Assembly: GCF_019649055.1 (NCBI RefSeq) | Contig: NW_026570395.1 | Coordinates: forward strand, 124,001 to 188,000 | Source of the DNA: Paramacrobiotus metropolitanus | Lineage: Eukaryota > Tardigrada > Eutardigrada > Parachela > Macrobiotidae | Length of the DNA: 64,000 bases | Direction: 5' to 3' | In this document: piece by piece, positions 1 through 12,166 of the stretch | Layout of the letters: the number at the start of each line of letters is the position of its first letter | How positions within the stretch are numbered: position 1 is the first letter of the stretch | The notes under the pieces: generated by a model | Told to the model about the DNA's origin: nothing | Database searches by the model: none | The model's input: only the letters and a program-made list of their open reading frames with translations | Program-made: the position numbers and the translations under genes

Positions 1-153
1 TTCTAACACATTATCGGCCGGATGTAACCTACATAAAGCTATCGCAAAGGTCAACATCACTAAGGTGGTCATTACAGCTTGCAGTCGCCCGAGACTGGTC
101 AAAACTGAAAATTCGCATGTTTCTTTAAATCTGCGCTGCTTCGCTTGCCCAAG

Positions 154-507
154 CGGTATTCGGTACTCGTATCGAAGGCAGAGAGCAGCAGAGTGCAGGG
201 TTGTGCAGCCAATTACAGTGCTACGTACACTGGCGGTAAAATTACAGTCAGGACTAACGCATCAGGACCACCATTCCGACCGCCCGGGGTGCCGTTCAGC
301 AACCCCATTTTCTGCCAGCTTTCGACAACCAAAACCACATGGCGCATGTTTTGCGTCCGAACCGACAGTAACTTACTCTGTTTACGTAATGAAAATAATC
401 TGTCGAAAGTGCACCCCCCCGTGTATTCACAACCCTTCATGGGCAATGGTGTTGGCAGACGACACACGTTTTTGAGGGACTGTGGTCATCTATGGTTCAG
501 CTTTTAG
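154..507 (+). CDS. possible 3' terminal exon of an unknown gene
   Basis: An open frame of about 117 codons ends at a TAG at 505-507. It is preceded by a pyrimidine-rich stretch and an AAG that could be a splice acceptor (exon from about 154), and a polyadenylation-like AATAAA follows 22 bases later. The product has four cysteines and no motif I recognise. A second overlapping frame is also open here, so the reading is weak. If real, the rest of the gene lies left of the window. Confidence 0.25.
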   Translation, partial: RYSVLVSKAESSRVQGCAANYSATYTGGKITVRTNASGPPFRPPGVPFSNPIFCQLSTTKTTWRMFCVRTDSNLLCLRNENNLSKVHPPVYSQPFMGNGVGRRHTFLRDCGHLWFSF

Positions 508-528
508 ATTCTGTGTAAGACATTTTTG

Positions 529-534
529 AATAAA
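529..534 (+). promoter_or_regulatory. AATAAA polyadenylation-like signal
   Basis: A canonical AATAAA lies just downstream of the stop of the candidate terminal exon. It supports a + strand transcript ending here, but the hexamer alone is common by chance. Confidence 0.35.
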
Positions 535-540
535 GGGTTG

Positions 541-1290
541 CCAGTTATACCTTGTTGATTTATCTCGGGTTTAATTATTCATCCACTAATTAGTTAATCA
601 GCAAGACCTACGAGAGGTCAGAAAGTTCAAAATTAGCGATTTTCGCGCACCTATTGTTCTTAATTAACTTAAGACACAAGTTCAAATTGTGTTTTTATTG
701 CTGTTTTAAGGTCCCATTTTGCTTAATACGTTATGGGACAACGAATAACTGTTGCCGATCGCTGGGAAAAAAATCAAAAACCTCTTGTCGTTTCCAGACA
801 CCAATGCCCGTCAACGGGTTAAGAAATATGTTAAAAAAGTTACACATCTACAGACTGTACATGAGGCGATTTTTAGCGATTTACAGTACGTACGTTAACG
901 AAGACAGACAGGAAAACGTAGATATCACGCAAATGAATTCCCGTAACGTAAATTATCTAGTTAACAATAAGTTCACGATACAATGCATCTTATTACAAGT
1001 GATTAAATGTATATAAGGGGCAAGACCAGGCGTCTTCCACGCATCCCCTGTATTGCTGGCGTCACCCGCCTGGAGAATGGCGTTACGGCATTACATATGG
1101 TTAAATCTGGCGCGGTACATAAGCGCCATGTTGAGCCACAACATCGAAGTCCAGTCGGTTGACGGCAGCAGTACAGGTGAACGGTGGAAGAAGCCTGGTT
1201 TTGCCCCCTATATTCAGATACAAGCTGAGATGCGATATCGCATGCCGTATACGCGTTTGCTGACTGCTTATGAAACATGCGCGAACAATC
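541..1290. other. intergenic, nothing recognised
   Basis: AT-rich sequence between the candidate exon and the left end of the tandem FLYWCH duplication. Short open frames overlap on both strands at 1,000-1,350, with no motif or splice structure supporting any of them. Confidence 0.5.
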
Positions 1291-4200
1291 GTCGATCTAC
1301 ATAAAATTCGAACAGAAACTGCTATAACAAACTGTCGCGCAGTTATAAAAAGCAAGGGCGCTTAATCACCCAATATAAATACTGTGTTAGCAGCATATGT
1401 TATCGCGCGCCTGTTTGAACAACCATGTTTTTTTGTGAAACCATACAGCGGAACGGTTTCTGCCGCAAAGGGCATAAAAAATTACAATCTACGATGGGGG
1501 TGACGCCGCGGTCAACCCATTGGAGACAGCCGTCAGGCAGGGAGAATAGTGTAGCAAATTAAAGCTACAGACCTACAGTAGATGAGATAGCGAGCGAAGA
1601 TAAGTTGTCCCAGAGATGGAGCTAGCGCGGATCAAGAGTAGCAATGTGATTTAGCACTCTTCAAGTTCGGTGTACCCCTTCTTGGAACGAATGCTTTCTG
1701 TTTGATCACTTCATGGCCACGGACTCATGGTGCGATTTGGCGGTGTAGGATGTTTTATCTTTTTCCCTACTGGTCCGTGCCGCCATATCGTGTATTAAAT
1801 TTCCCGCAGTCATTTACGCTACACACAATAAACTACACAATAAGTAATGTTCGTTAAGTTAACTGGGAACCCATGCCTAAAGGGAACACTGGAACTTTTT
1901 CGGGTACAGCATAATGGTATATGAGTCCGGGTACTCGGCAGTCGGAGCTCAGCGAAAGATTTCAACGAGAACTGGATTGATTGTTAACCGTGTTTTGATC
2001 GTTTACAGATTGTGCTAATGCTTTTCACCTTTCAGGAGCTATGAATATTTAGCTATGAGTTAACATTTATCAAGATATATCAGGGCGGTTCACTTTATTA
2101 CGCAATTTAACAGATTAGTCCCAGACTTCCAGCCAAAATGATAAAGGTTCTTAGCAGCAAATGCAGGTATCATTAGTCGTACTGAACACATAAACTCCCC
2201 AAACTCGGACACAAACTCAAAATTCCCCAAACAGACAGACATAAGCTCCCCAAACTCAAAATGTATCAAGTTCTCCAAAAGCCATAATGAACCGTGTTCG
2301 GAATTGTAATAAAAGTTATCGGGAAGCTGCTCATGCTTAAAAAAACATAAAAGATAGATAGATCTATACAAACAGATTATACAAAAACAATCGCTTTGTT
2401 AAAACCACATGCAAATAAAAGTACAGATGCAGATAAGCCACGAACTTTACAAAATGCGACCGCTATATGTGCAGCGAAAACACCAACCAGCTGCGCAGAT
2501 AAAAATCCCATTTGTTTACTGATTCCGACAAGGTTAAAATGTTACCCTGGCTAATCTACGGAAAACGCTAATAAGTGTGAGTGAAGACCACAAAAACTTG
2601 CAAGATCCTGACGATTACACTATTCCTGGCTCCTGCATCTGGACTTCCACATCCACCGCCTGCAAGTCCAGCTGGACCATCGTCTTGCGAATGGCGCGCA
2701 TGTACTGCTGTTTCTGATCCGGAGACAACATTTCCAGCATTGCCGCAATGTACAGAACTACACATGACAAGGGCAAGGGCGATATACAGCGAAATGCATA
2801 TGGAGATTCCACTAAATAAGCACTAACTGCCATATACGGGCGAAGTGTAAATATACTGCTAGCATTTTTATTACATAATTTGGAAAACTAGTCACACGGG
2901 CGCTCCCGTATCTTCGAATAAAATTATTATTAACGGGTAATACACGTGTAATACACCTGTCATGTAACTCATATACGTATACTATTAGAGTTTTAGGCTC
3001 TAAGTCCATACACGACGTACAAAAGTAATAATTTTTGAGTGGCATAATTCTACATGCATACAGATAGCAGAACAAACCTTATACGTGCCTGATAATCAAC
3101 AAAAGTGCAAAAGCGCACAAGTTCCTGGCAGGCAGGCAGGGGACCTTTAGTTTTCCTGTTTTATCTTACGGGAAATTCAGAGGTGCGCTCTTGAGAGTGA
3201 GCACGGTTATGGCGCAATCGGCTGTAGCCAGCAAGCTACTGAATACGATTACTACTTTGTATTAAACCGGTTTTGGGGCAAGTCAGCTTCACGCTAACAT
3301 GTGCATCGTGTTAACGGCAGCTGTTCGTGGGGACACTAAATTTCCCATAATTGAAAAGAACAAGCACCAATAGTCCCCTGCAAGATAAAAATACATATCA
3401 TATTTTACATTTACTATAATTACTGCACAGTACTGCAGTGGTATTTACTTAAACAACTGCGCATACCAAATTTCGCTTCATCGTAATGCGGAGAGAATTT
3501 GACGGCTTTATTAGCTGCATTTTCCACACCGCGTGTCATGTTCCGTGCCGACCGCGGCTCAGACTGCGAGTACGAAAATATTGATTCCACGCTTTCCGAA
3601 CGGCTTCCGGAATGCTGTACTGCTGAAGTTCCGGCTACGTGCCGAGTGTCTGTTGCAGCCATTGTAGCCGTTTCCTATAAGCCTTTATTAGGCACCTCTT
3701 CTGCGATATGGGAGGCTGTGGGTTTCACTTGGTGTCCTGCGCAAGGAGAATAGTAACCATTTAGACTCCTGGTATAGCAGATCCTGTTACGCGACTAAAA
3801 ATTGCTCGTTTATTACCTGAATCTCGATTGCACTCAGCACTTGACAAACCTGAGCGGTGATAACAAGAATATGGTACAATAAATTGAAAACCCAAAAAAA
3901 CATATTACGATTAAAATCAAATTTGTAAATTAACAAGGAAGTTGGAGTTATTTGGTTGCTGCAGCAACCGGGACTTGAGCATTGGTAAAGGTCATCGTAA
4001 CAAACGTTTAACTTACCAAAGGTCAACTTTTTCAGGTCACGCAAGGCTGCTTATAGTTAGTGTTTATTTCTATTTTTTATCATGTCGATGTATCATTCAG
4101 TAGTTTACTGTTCCGAAAAATTTATACTGAAATTCAGGAATTCAGTAATAACTCGGACCTTGACTTATTTTTAAAAAAATTGATTACATTGTTTCTATTA

Positions 4201-4950
4201 ACGTTTATCTGTGCTTGATTTGATTTGATTTCTGTTTGTTGACGCATCCATGTTTAATTCAGCAGCGGATAGGTCCAAAAAAATTGATTGACATTAAAGA
4301 ATCGGGAATTAGTACTCGGAAAAGTTATGTTGGGCACTCCATTTCAAATTCAGTACAAGCAATCAATTTATGTAGGTAGTTGGCTGCAAGAGGTAACAAT
4401 TTCCGCGTTGGTACCTTTCAGTTAATGAAAGTCTGAGTCATGAAATTCGCAGTTAAACTGAAATCGTTCGAATACAGAAGAACCAACGAAAACGACGACG
4501 ATAGCACTCACCAGCAGCAGGCGCATCTGCAGATGCCGGGGCGTTCCCACTTACGACGCGGTTCATTGCCGTCAGCGATAGCGCCGACCGCAAACTTGCT
4601 TTGAATTCCTCGACCAGCGGCCGTAACAGTTGTATCCACGGTTTCTTCTTTAGGTTTTCGATGTTCTTCTTCGGAATATTGGTTCCGTCGATCGGTATCG
4701 CCTGGGCGATGGCCAAGGAACAGTTCACAGGTCCGTGGTTGTGGTTCTTGCTGAACGACCTTATTATTTTGTAACCGCAGCCTTCCGCTGTATTTGGTTG
4801 GCCCTTTTGTGCGCCGACAACGCCAGCCTCCTCTGGATCTGGAATCGCGCAGATACTCGCATCCATCCGGAATCATCACATCTGTGCCCTTCTGCGATGT
4901 AGTAACTGGGGAACACGGGAGGCATCTTCCAATGCCTCCACAATGCGGAA
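1290..4950. repeat. left unit of a tandem segmental duplication
   Basis: This stretch matches 5,450-9,200 in the same order and orientation with an offset near 4.2 kb. Matching landmarks: 1,400 with 5,710; 1,690-1,800 with 5,950-6,060; 1,900-2,060 with 6,160-6,320; the exons at 2,615, 3,449 and 4,512; and the noncoding stretch at 3,100-3,330 with 7,490-7,720. Gaps and substitutions are frequent, so the duplication is not recent. Each unit carries one minus-strand FLYWCH gene with both flanks. Confidence 0.8.
2615..4879 (-). pseudogene. FLYWCH zinc-finger gene, decayed copy
   Basis: Left paralogue of the intact gene at 6,904-9,166. Counterpart exons: about 4,512-4,879 (finger), 3,449-3,736 (Ser/Arg-rich) and 2,615-2,757 (last exon ending in TAA). 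The donor after the finger exon (GTGAGTGCT) is conserved. Three changes argue for loss of function: the finger cysteine in CNGR of the sister is tyrosine here (YSGR); two bases fewer than the sister put the His-x-His part in another frame; and exon 2 has an in-frame TAG after KGL. The last exon is still open (YIAAMLEMLSPDQKQQY...). It could be a shortened gene using only the later exons. Confidence 0.65.
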
Positions 4951-5450
4951 TAAAACCCTAATCGAATACTAACAAAAGTTCGAAGGCTGCTGGGAGTAAG
5001 AGAAGAAATACGGAACGCTTAATGCTTAACGTATTCCAGTTTTCAAATGGTCAGCTCCACCGAATTTCGTGATACCTCGCGCGATACGAGCATATTTATT
5101 GAAATGTCAACGAAGACCAGATAGCCGATAATTACAGGTGATACGAGTACTAGGCTGAAGCGGTCTAACTGAGCGAATAAGCAGTTGATTGGATACTGTA
5201 GCTTTAACCAGCCATAACTAAACGAAGTTTGCAATTATTATTCGGGAATTTTTAGCTAAGCTTAAAGAGCGCATATAACAAAGCACTTAAAAATTGGTGC
5301 TCTCCGACTGAAATAAAGCAGAAGTCAATCTGGCACCAAATTACCAGGTCACTGCCATGAGTGCCATCATCACTGCCGAAACTGCGCAACGATGCCGCCG
5401 CTCAAGGTGCTTCAGTTATCGCATCACCGCAAAACCTTCTTGGATTGAAC
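4950..5450. other. junction between the two duplicated units
   Basis: Sequence between the 5' flank of the left FLYWCH copy and the region homologous to 1,290 onward. No gene or repeat seen. Confidence 0.5.
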
Positions 5451-6903
5451 ACATATTCGAACAAAACCTGCAATATAAGCCGTCGTGCAGTTGCAAAATG
5501 CAAGTAAGGGCTCTATAGCACCGCATTATATGTACTGTGTATCCGTATACTGTAATTATGACTTCCGCAATACGTGAACGCGATTTTAATCACGAAGATT
5601 AGTACAACTCCTTTACAAGTGTGTGTTTCGTTTTTTTTACATACTTGTACATTAACACTATCGGTGCGAATTCAGTTATGTATCAGTAGAAGTAGTTAGC
5701 TTCGTTAGCGCTTAGCAGCACATTTAATCGCGCGCGTGTTTGAACAACGGTACTTACTTTCTTGTAAAACCAGCGAACGGAACGGTTTCGGCCGCTCAGG
5801 ACATCGAAATAGTTACAACTGGGTATGATACAGCTAGACTGAGCTAGCGATAAACGAAAATAAGCTATCGCAGTGATAGAGCGCGGCGCACAGATCAAAT
5901 GTACGTATAGCGTTTTAATTTTCGAGTTTGGTGTAACCTTCTTGGTACGAATGTTTTCTTTTAATCACTTCATGGCCATGAGCTTATGGTGCGATTTCCC
6001 GGTGTAAGATTTTCGGCTTCAGCTCCTACTGGTCTCTGGCGCCGCATCTTGCATCGAATTTCCCGCCATCATTTCCTTTACACACGTTTACATAGTGAAC
6101 TATCACAATATTTCACTGCAGATTTCAACCTACCGGTAGGTATAGGGAATACTGGAGACTTTTTCGGGTGAAGCACAATTTAATGGTAAACGAGTCCGGG
6201 TACTCGCCAGTCGGAGCTCAGCGAAGATTTTAACGAGAACTGGATAGTTATTTACCGAGTTTTGATCGTTTACAGATTGTGCTGATGTTTTTCACCTTTC
6301 CAGAGCTTTGCACATGGCGTGAAAATAAGATTAACCATAAGATTGGTAACTTATGTAGACCAGGACTTTTCGCTTTATTACGTAATTTAACACACCACTC
6401 CCAGGCTTCCAGCCCAAAATTATAACGGTTACTTATTAGCTTCTAGCAGGAATATTTAGTCGTACCAGTCACATGAACCCCGTAAAACTCGAAATATACA
6501 GTAGCAGGTCTCCGGAAGCCATAATAAAGCGTGCTTAAAAGTATCGCAGTCATAATAAACCATGTTCGAAATCGTACCAAAACTATCGCAGTCGGAAAGC
6601 TGCACATGTTTACAAAACAAAAGTTAGATTCACACAAATTATACAGAAGCATTTTGTGCAGCGATTTTTTAAAAAAAACGTATTTCACTAAAAAGTTCAG
6701 TTTAGCCAGGAGCTTACAAACATGAGAACACTATTTTTGCAAAGAAATACCAAACAGCTATGCAGATAAAAATCCGATGTACTGATTCCGACAAGGCTAT
6801 TAAATATTACCCTGGCAAATCCATGGAAAACAATATTATTAATGTGAGTTCCGCAAAAGCCACTTCAATAGCCACAAAAACTTCCAAGAGCGTAACGATT
6901 ACA

Positions 6904-9166
6904 CTATTCTTGAATCTGGACTTCCCCCTCCACCGCCTTCATGTCCAGCTGGACCATCGTTTTGCGAATGGCCTGCATGTACTGCTGTTTCTGATCCAGA
7001 GGCAGCATTTCCAGCATGGCCGCAATGTACGGAACTATAGATATAAGCGCAACGATGAGATGCAGCGAATTTCATGTGAATACTCCACTAAATAAGTACT
7101 GTGTTGTCGAGTCAACTTGGCACCTTTTCGTACAGTGAGTTATACGCTAAGCGGATATGACTCACTGTAAAAAGAGGTGCCAAGTTGACTCGACAACACA
7201 GTACTACAAATAAGTAGCCAATACACGGGCAAAAAACTGAGTATATTGTTAGCATTTTTATCACCTAATCAGGAAAGTTTTTAACATGTCCACTTCCTTA
7301 TCTTCGAATAAAATGATCATTAACGGGGAGTATACGTATGCGACATCCGTACGATTCACATGTAATACGCCCATCATGTGAACGTGTACGTATACTCTAA
7401 TCTTACAATTCATGACTTACAAAAGTCATAATTTTTGAGTGGCAGAATTTTTCATGCGTGAAGATCAGATCTTATACTTACATGCTCATTAACAGTGCAG
7501 AAGCGCAGAAGTTCCTGGCAAGGGACCTTTAGTTTTTCCTGCCTTATATTACGGGAAATTCAGAGTTGTGCATTTGAGAACGATTATTGCACGATTATTG
7601 CGCAACCGGCTGTAGCCAGTAAGCTACGAAATACGAGTACTAACCGGTTTTCGTTCAAGTTAATTTCACACGTTTAAGTTAAGTGCATCGTTTTAATGGC
7701 AGCGGTGCGTTGGGAACACTGAATTTCCCGTAAATTTAGAGAAGTAAATACCAATACTTAGTCCTCTGCGAACTGCGAAGTAAATAATTCCATATCTGTA
7801 TTTTACATTTACTGTAATTACAGTACTTGCTGTACTCTGTACTGGCTTTTACGTAAAGAAGTGTGCATACCAAATTTCGCTTCGTCGTAACGCGGAGAGC
7901 ATTTGACGGCATTGTTAGCCGCATTTTGCACACCGCCTGTTATGATCCTCGTCGACCGTGGCTCAGACTGCGAGTCAGAAGAAATTGATTCCACGCTTTC
8001 GGAACGGCTTCCGGAATGTTGATCAGTTGACGTTTCGGCCGTGTGCGGATCGCCGTACGATGCAGCCTCTTCTGCGAAACGCGGGGCTGTGAATGTCACT
8101 GAGTGACCTGTGCAGAGGCAACAGTAACCATTAACCAATAATTATTATTATTATGAGTAGAATCCTGGTTTCTGAAAATCCTGTTACGTGACCACATCGA
8201 ACGGGTATTAATATTCAGTGCGATTAACACTCAGTATTAATACTGAGCTATTATGTACGATGCTACAAGTAATAAGATATTATATCAAGTGTGAAAAACC
8301 CATACTGCAAAAACGTATTAAGATTAAATTAAAATCTGTGGTTTAAAACTGGAGTAAGACTTATCGCCTGTGGCACCTAAATGAACAATAAAGTGCATTT
8401 CTTGGAACTGAACAAAATTGACCTTTGTGGAATTTTTTCTATTGACGTTTACCAATGCTGCACAAAATCAATTTTTTGTTTTTCGTTACGTGGATGTGTC
8501 ATTCAACAGAGGATAGGTAGGCTGTTCCCAAAAAATTTCATCAACAATCGAAAATTCAATATAATTAACAAACTCGGAAAATTAAGCTGGGCACTCCAAT
8601 TCAGACCCAACAGAAACGCTTAATTTCCGCAGCTGTCTACAGATGTAACACCCGCCGCGTTGGTGTCTTTTAGTTATTTAAATTTTTAGATCCAGAAATC
8701 CGCTGTTAAACTGAAAGCTGTGAATGCAAAATAACCAATCAAAGCAGCTACGAAAGCACTCACCATCAGTAGACGCAGTCGCATTTGCCGTGGCGCTTTC
8801 ATTGCCGACGCGGTTCGTTGCCGTCACCGGTAGTGCCGACGGCACAGTTGCATTGAATTCCTCGTCCAGCGACCCTATCAGTTGTATCCGCGCTTTCTCC
8901 TTTCGGGTTTCGATGTTTTTCTCCGGATTAATGATTTCGCTGGCCGGGGTGGCCAGGGACTCCGCAGGTTCGTGGTTATGATCCGTGCTGAAAACGGCCA
9001 CATTGCCTTGAAACCGCAGCCGTCCATTGCATCTGGTGGGCCCCCTCGTGCGCCGACAACGCCAGCCTCCTTTGGAATCGCACAGATACTCGTATCCTTC
9101 CAGAATCATCACATTTCCGCCCAACCGTGACTTGATGAACTGGGGAACACTGGCCATTTTTTCCAT
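6904..9166 (-). CDS. FLYWCH-type zinc-finger protein
   Basis: Three exons join in frame: 8,764-9,166, 7,853-8,107 and 6,904-7,034 (789 bases, 262 residues). Splice sites are GTGAGT/CACAG and GTAAAA/CTATAG, both introns in phase 1. The N-terminus is a FLYWCH zinc finger: QFIKSRLGG, GYEYLC, GGWRCRR, a second Cys in TRCNGR, then His-x-His in DHNHEP, within residues ~8-70. The middle is rich in Ser, Arg and Glu (SGSRSESVESISSDSQSE). The C-terminus contains YIAAMLEMLPLDQKQQYM. FLYWCH proteins bind DNA and act in the nucleus as repressors in nematodes and insulator-linked factors in flies; the role here is inferred. The first in-frame ATG after a TGA sets the start. No TATA box seen. Confidence 0.72.
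7095..7205. mobile_element. palindromic MITE-like insertion
   Basis: A 111-bp near-perfect inverted repeat with arms of about 50 bp (AGTACTGTGTTGTCGAGTCA... and its complement) and a loop of roughly 10 bp. It sits just upstream of the last FLYWCH exon, in the intron. The left duplicated unit reads straight through the same point, so this is an insertion with a preserved empty site. A TA next to each end would suit a Tc1/mariner-type MITE, but AAATAAG is also repeated at the two flanks, so the exact target duplication is unclear. Confidence 0.7.
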
Positions 9167-9230
9167 CGCTTCCTTTGGAGTTATTTGTATACCGGCTACT
9201 GAAATCTGGAATTTCGGGTAGGAAGTTCAG

Positions 9231-9654
9231 TTCAAGTCAGTGGTAACTCACAGTTAAACGAAGATTAAAAACTTTTGAATCATCGTGAAAAAAATTCGAA
9301 AAAGTGCTTGTTAAATCGAGTGACCTGTAAATTGTAATTAGCATTTGTATGATCCGGCTTCGTGCTTGGGTGGTGCATCTTGTCGAAGCACAAAGCCACG
9401 TACAAATGAGGTACGTCTTACCCGGCGAGTGAAAGACGGCAATGGCCGACTGAGCGGCCGATCAGTTGACCGACGGCCTGCTGAAGTCCTTAGCCGGCTC
9501 ACTCAACGCGGTTGAATGCTTCTGCTGGCCAGAGCGACAAATCAAAGTTTTCGGCCGGCTTAGCCCGCGGACGGCCTGCAGATTTTTTCATTGAGGTTCA
9601 GAACATTGCATCGACGACATATCTGATATCCTACATTTTGTATATTTAATTTCG
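9231..9654. other. intergenic, nothing recognised
   Basis: Upstream flank of the intact FLYWCH gene, then a GC-richer stretch with short CGGCC-rich motifs (9,420-9,560). No gene seen. Confidence 0.4.
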
Positions 9655-9915
9655 GTGTTTGTTCGCATGGAGGCCGGTGGCCGAGGCGTGTCTTGTCATT
9701 TACGCACATCGAAACAACTTGTCCATGCACGTTTATAGAGGCCCATGGTAACAACTTTCCTTTTCGATCCCCTTTTGCCCCTCGAGGCGCATCGACTCGG
9801 CAACAGCGCAACATCTCCCGCTTCGTTCCGGCGATTCTGGCGCACTTTACCGCGTCAAAATCGGCCTACCCGTTCGTCCAAACATAATTTTCTTAGCAAA
9901 GGCCGTCACGGCTGT
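9655..9915 (+). repeat. E-type dispersed repeat, copy 1
   Basis: About 260 bp sharing blocks such as GGCCGAGGCGTGTC, CATGGTAACAACTTTCC, CTCGAGGCGCATCG and CCCGTTC..CCAAACAT with 10,975-11,221, 11,310-11,568 and 21,430-21,621. In all four places it stands directly left of an R-type element, so E plus R may be one larger unit. Confidence 0.75.
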
Positions 9916-10538
9916 TACGGATGTAGTTAACAAGATGAGCATGGATGAATATTGGCTTACGACTATTTAAAATTACGTCGTATCTTCATGTGTTGGATTG
10001 TGTTGCAAAGTCAGAATGGCAAAGCCAGACAGCTACTTATTCAGGATGGTTGCCTGCGGTGAGAATCGTAGAGTATTGACCTTTTGCCCCTAAAGTTTTT
10101 TGATTCATGGCACAGCTGCTAAGCTTCTGCTTTTTCTACTAAATTCTACTGAATCTGAAAAGCTACGGTAGTGGCTTATCACTGGGCGAAGTGATTTGTT
10201 AAGTGCTCCTCAGCCAGGGGAGCACAAGAAACGCAGAGGCGAAGCCAAAACTGTTTCTTGTTCAAATTTATCATGCCTGTGGCAACAGAGCTGCCCATCT
10301 TAGCCCTATGGCATCCATGGTAACAAGCTTTTAAGTGACCACTGGGCCTACCGCGATCGCAAAGGCGAAAGGTCAAGAGCCTAAGAACACTCCCCGCACT
10401 GGGAGGATTCCTTTGCAATTTAAAGCAGAAAAATCGATTGAGTAGAAGCGGAGATCACGCGTTACAATCAAGAGAGTCCGAAGGTCTGCAAGAGATGTTT
10501 AGTATTCATATAACCAGTTTAAGGGATCTACATCCGTA
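9916..10538 (+). mobile_element. R-type terminal-inverted-repeat element, copy a
   Basis: Begins TACGGATGTAGTTAAC and ends GGATCTACATCCGTA, so the outer 11 bases are inverted repeats. No transposase gene inside. It is the most diverged of the long copies but keeps internal landmarks of copies b and c (GATGAATATTGGCTTACGAC near the left end; AGAGATGTTTAGTATTCATA near the right end). Looks like a non-autonomous DNA element of unknown family. Confidence 0.65.
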
Positions 10539-10611
10539 CACAAACTTTTGCGGCGCAAGTTTGTTGCGCAACGCACACTTCGCAACGGTTGATTGCATTG
10601 GTCCCAGCCGC

Positions 10612-10852
10612 TAAGAAAACTAAGAAAACTAAGAAAGAAAAAATCTAAGAAAACTTGAGAAACCCTAAGAAAGCCTAAGAAACCTAAGAAAACAAAGAAA
10701 CCCAAAAAATCTAAGAAACCTAAGAAAGCTGAGAAACCTAAGAATACCTAAGAATATCTAAGAAACCTGAGAATACCTAAGAAACCTAAGAAACCTAAGA
10801 AATCTAAGAAACCTAAGAAAACCTAAGAAACCTAAGATATCTAAGAAATATC
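10612..10852 (+). repeat. CTAAGAAAC-type short tandem satellite, array 1
   Basis: About 240 bp of imperfect 9-11-bp units, mainly CTAAGAAACC and CTAAGAAAAC. The same motif recurs at 19,820-20,010 inside a Helitron intron and at 21,297-21,420. A 68-codon frame reading FLGFLGFL across it is a repeat artefact. Confidence 0.9.
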
Positions 10853-10974
10853 GTATATGAAAGAATACGAGGTATACCGATCACGCTGGTGGGATTGACT
10901 GCGATTAATTTTTGCACATGTTTTTTTGCACATGTTTCTTAAATTTTCAATACTTTGTAACGTGCCGATGCCGA

Positions 10975-11221
10975 AGGCCGCGGTCTGTCTTGGTTTTTCC
11001 GAGCGGTCCGCAAACAGACAATGTATTTACCATGTATGTCTATGGGGGCCCATGGCAACAATTTGTTTTTTGGGGCTACTCCTTCCCTTTTGGGGCGTAT
11101 CGATGGCGCAATAGCGTAAGAACATTCGCGCCGTTGAGACGAATTTAACGCACTTGGCCGCGTCGGAATCGGTTCAGCCGTTCGCCCAAACATTGGCTAC
11201 ATTATCAATCGTGTATACGTG
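10975..11221 (+). repeat. E-type dispersed repeat, copy 2
   Basis: Shares the GGCCCATGGCAACAA and CGCACTT..CCGCGTC..AATCGG blocks of the E family and stands directly left of the miniature R element at 11,222. Confidence 0.65.
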
Positions 11222-11262
11222 GTTACGGATGTAGATAACCAGTTTACGGAGGACTACATCCG
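11222..11262. mobile_element. R-type element reduced to its two ends
   Basis: A 41-bp sequence that starts TACGGATGTAGATAACCAG and ends GGACTACATCCGTA. It has the left and right ends of an R element with the whole ~570-bp interior absent, so it is an extreme internal-deletion form. Confidence 0.6.
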
Positions 11263-11309
11263 TAACCAATTTATCGGCGTCGGCTTTTGGTGATTAATTA
11301 ATTTTGTTT

Positions 11310-11568
11310 TTGTTCGCATCGAGGCCGCTGGCCGAGGCGTGTCGTGTCATTTACGCACATGGGAACAACTTGCCCATGTATGTCTATGGAGGCCCATGGT
11401 AACAACTTTCCTTTCCGGTCCCCTTTTTTCCCCTCGAGGCGCATCGTCTCGGTAATAGCGTAACATCCACCGGGGCGTTGCAGCGGTTCTGGCGAACTTG
11501 ACCGCGTTGAAATCGGCCTACCCGTTCTCCCAAACATAGGTTTTTTAACCTTATGCCGTCACGGTTGT
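11310..11568 (+). repeat. E-type dispersed repeat, copy 3
   Basis: Closest relative of copy 1, matching through the GGCCGAGGCGTGTCGTGTCA block to the CCCAAACATAGG end; directly left of R copy b. Confidence 0.75.
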
Positions 11569-12166
11569 TACGGATGTAGTTAACAAGCTGAGCACGGATG
11601 AATATTGGCTTACGACTATTTTTAAAATATTACGCTTTCCCGCAAAGTCAGAATGGCAAAGCCGGACAAGTGTTCCGGATGGTTGCCCGCGGCGAGCACC
11701 CTGGATAGTTAACCTTTTGCCCCTTCTGTTTTGATTTTGACTCGCCTGCTAGGTCTCTGCTCAATCTACCGTATTCTGAAATTGCCAAACTATTAAGCTG
11801 CTTTTGCCAGTGCAGTGGCCGAAGATATCTGTTCACTCAGTCCGTGAACAGAAGAAACGCAGAGGCGAAGCCGAAGCTTTTCTTGTTGTTTTAATGCAGT
11901 ATATAATGTGGTAACTGGCCAGCCATGTTAGCCTTATGACATCCATGGTAACAAGCTTTTTAGTGACCACTGGCATTGATAATTTGATGATAGCAAAACA
12001 AGACTGGTCTTAGATCACCCGCCAGACTGAGAGGTCTTCAAAACATTTTAAAGTACGCAAATTGGATGAGTAGAAGCTGAGATTACCGCGGTCTAACAGA
12101 AGAGGCCAAACACCTGCAAGAGATGTTTAGTATTCATATAACCAGTTTACGGGATCTACATCCGTA
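11569..12166 (+). mobile_element. R-type terminal-inverted-repeat element, copy b
   Basis: 598 bp between TACGGATGTAG and CTACATCCGTA. By eye it is nearly identical over about 570 bp to copy c at 21,622-22,195 (one clear difference, GACATCC against GACGTCC; a second near the left end, GTTAAC against GATAAC). A 62-codon minus-strand frame occurs in both copies but is not credible as a gene. Confidence 0.75.

Larger units (their letters stand above)
5450..9200. repeat. right unit of a tandem segmental duplication
   Basis: Counterpart of 1,290-4,950. It carries the intact FLYWCH gene plus a palindromic insertion at 7,095-7,205 that the left unit lacks. Its 5,450-6,900 part lies downstream of the gene's stop and is noncoding, yet aligns with 1,290-2,600. 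Confidence 0.8.

Noticed and set aside
10499-10705. 68-codon frame rich in FLGFL
   Set aside because: Translation of the CTAAGAAAC satellite.
11648-11836. 62-codon minus-strand frame repeated identically at 21,701-21,889
   Set aside because: Its conservation follows from the near-identical R elements, not from selection on a protein; no motif, and the third R copy does not keep it.
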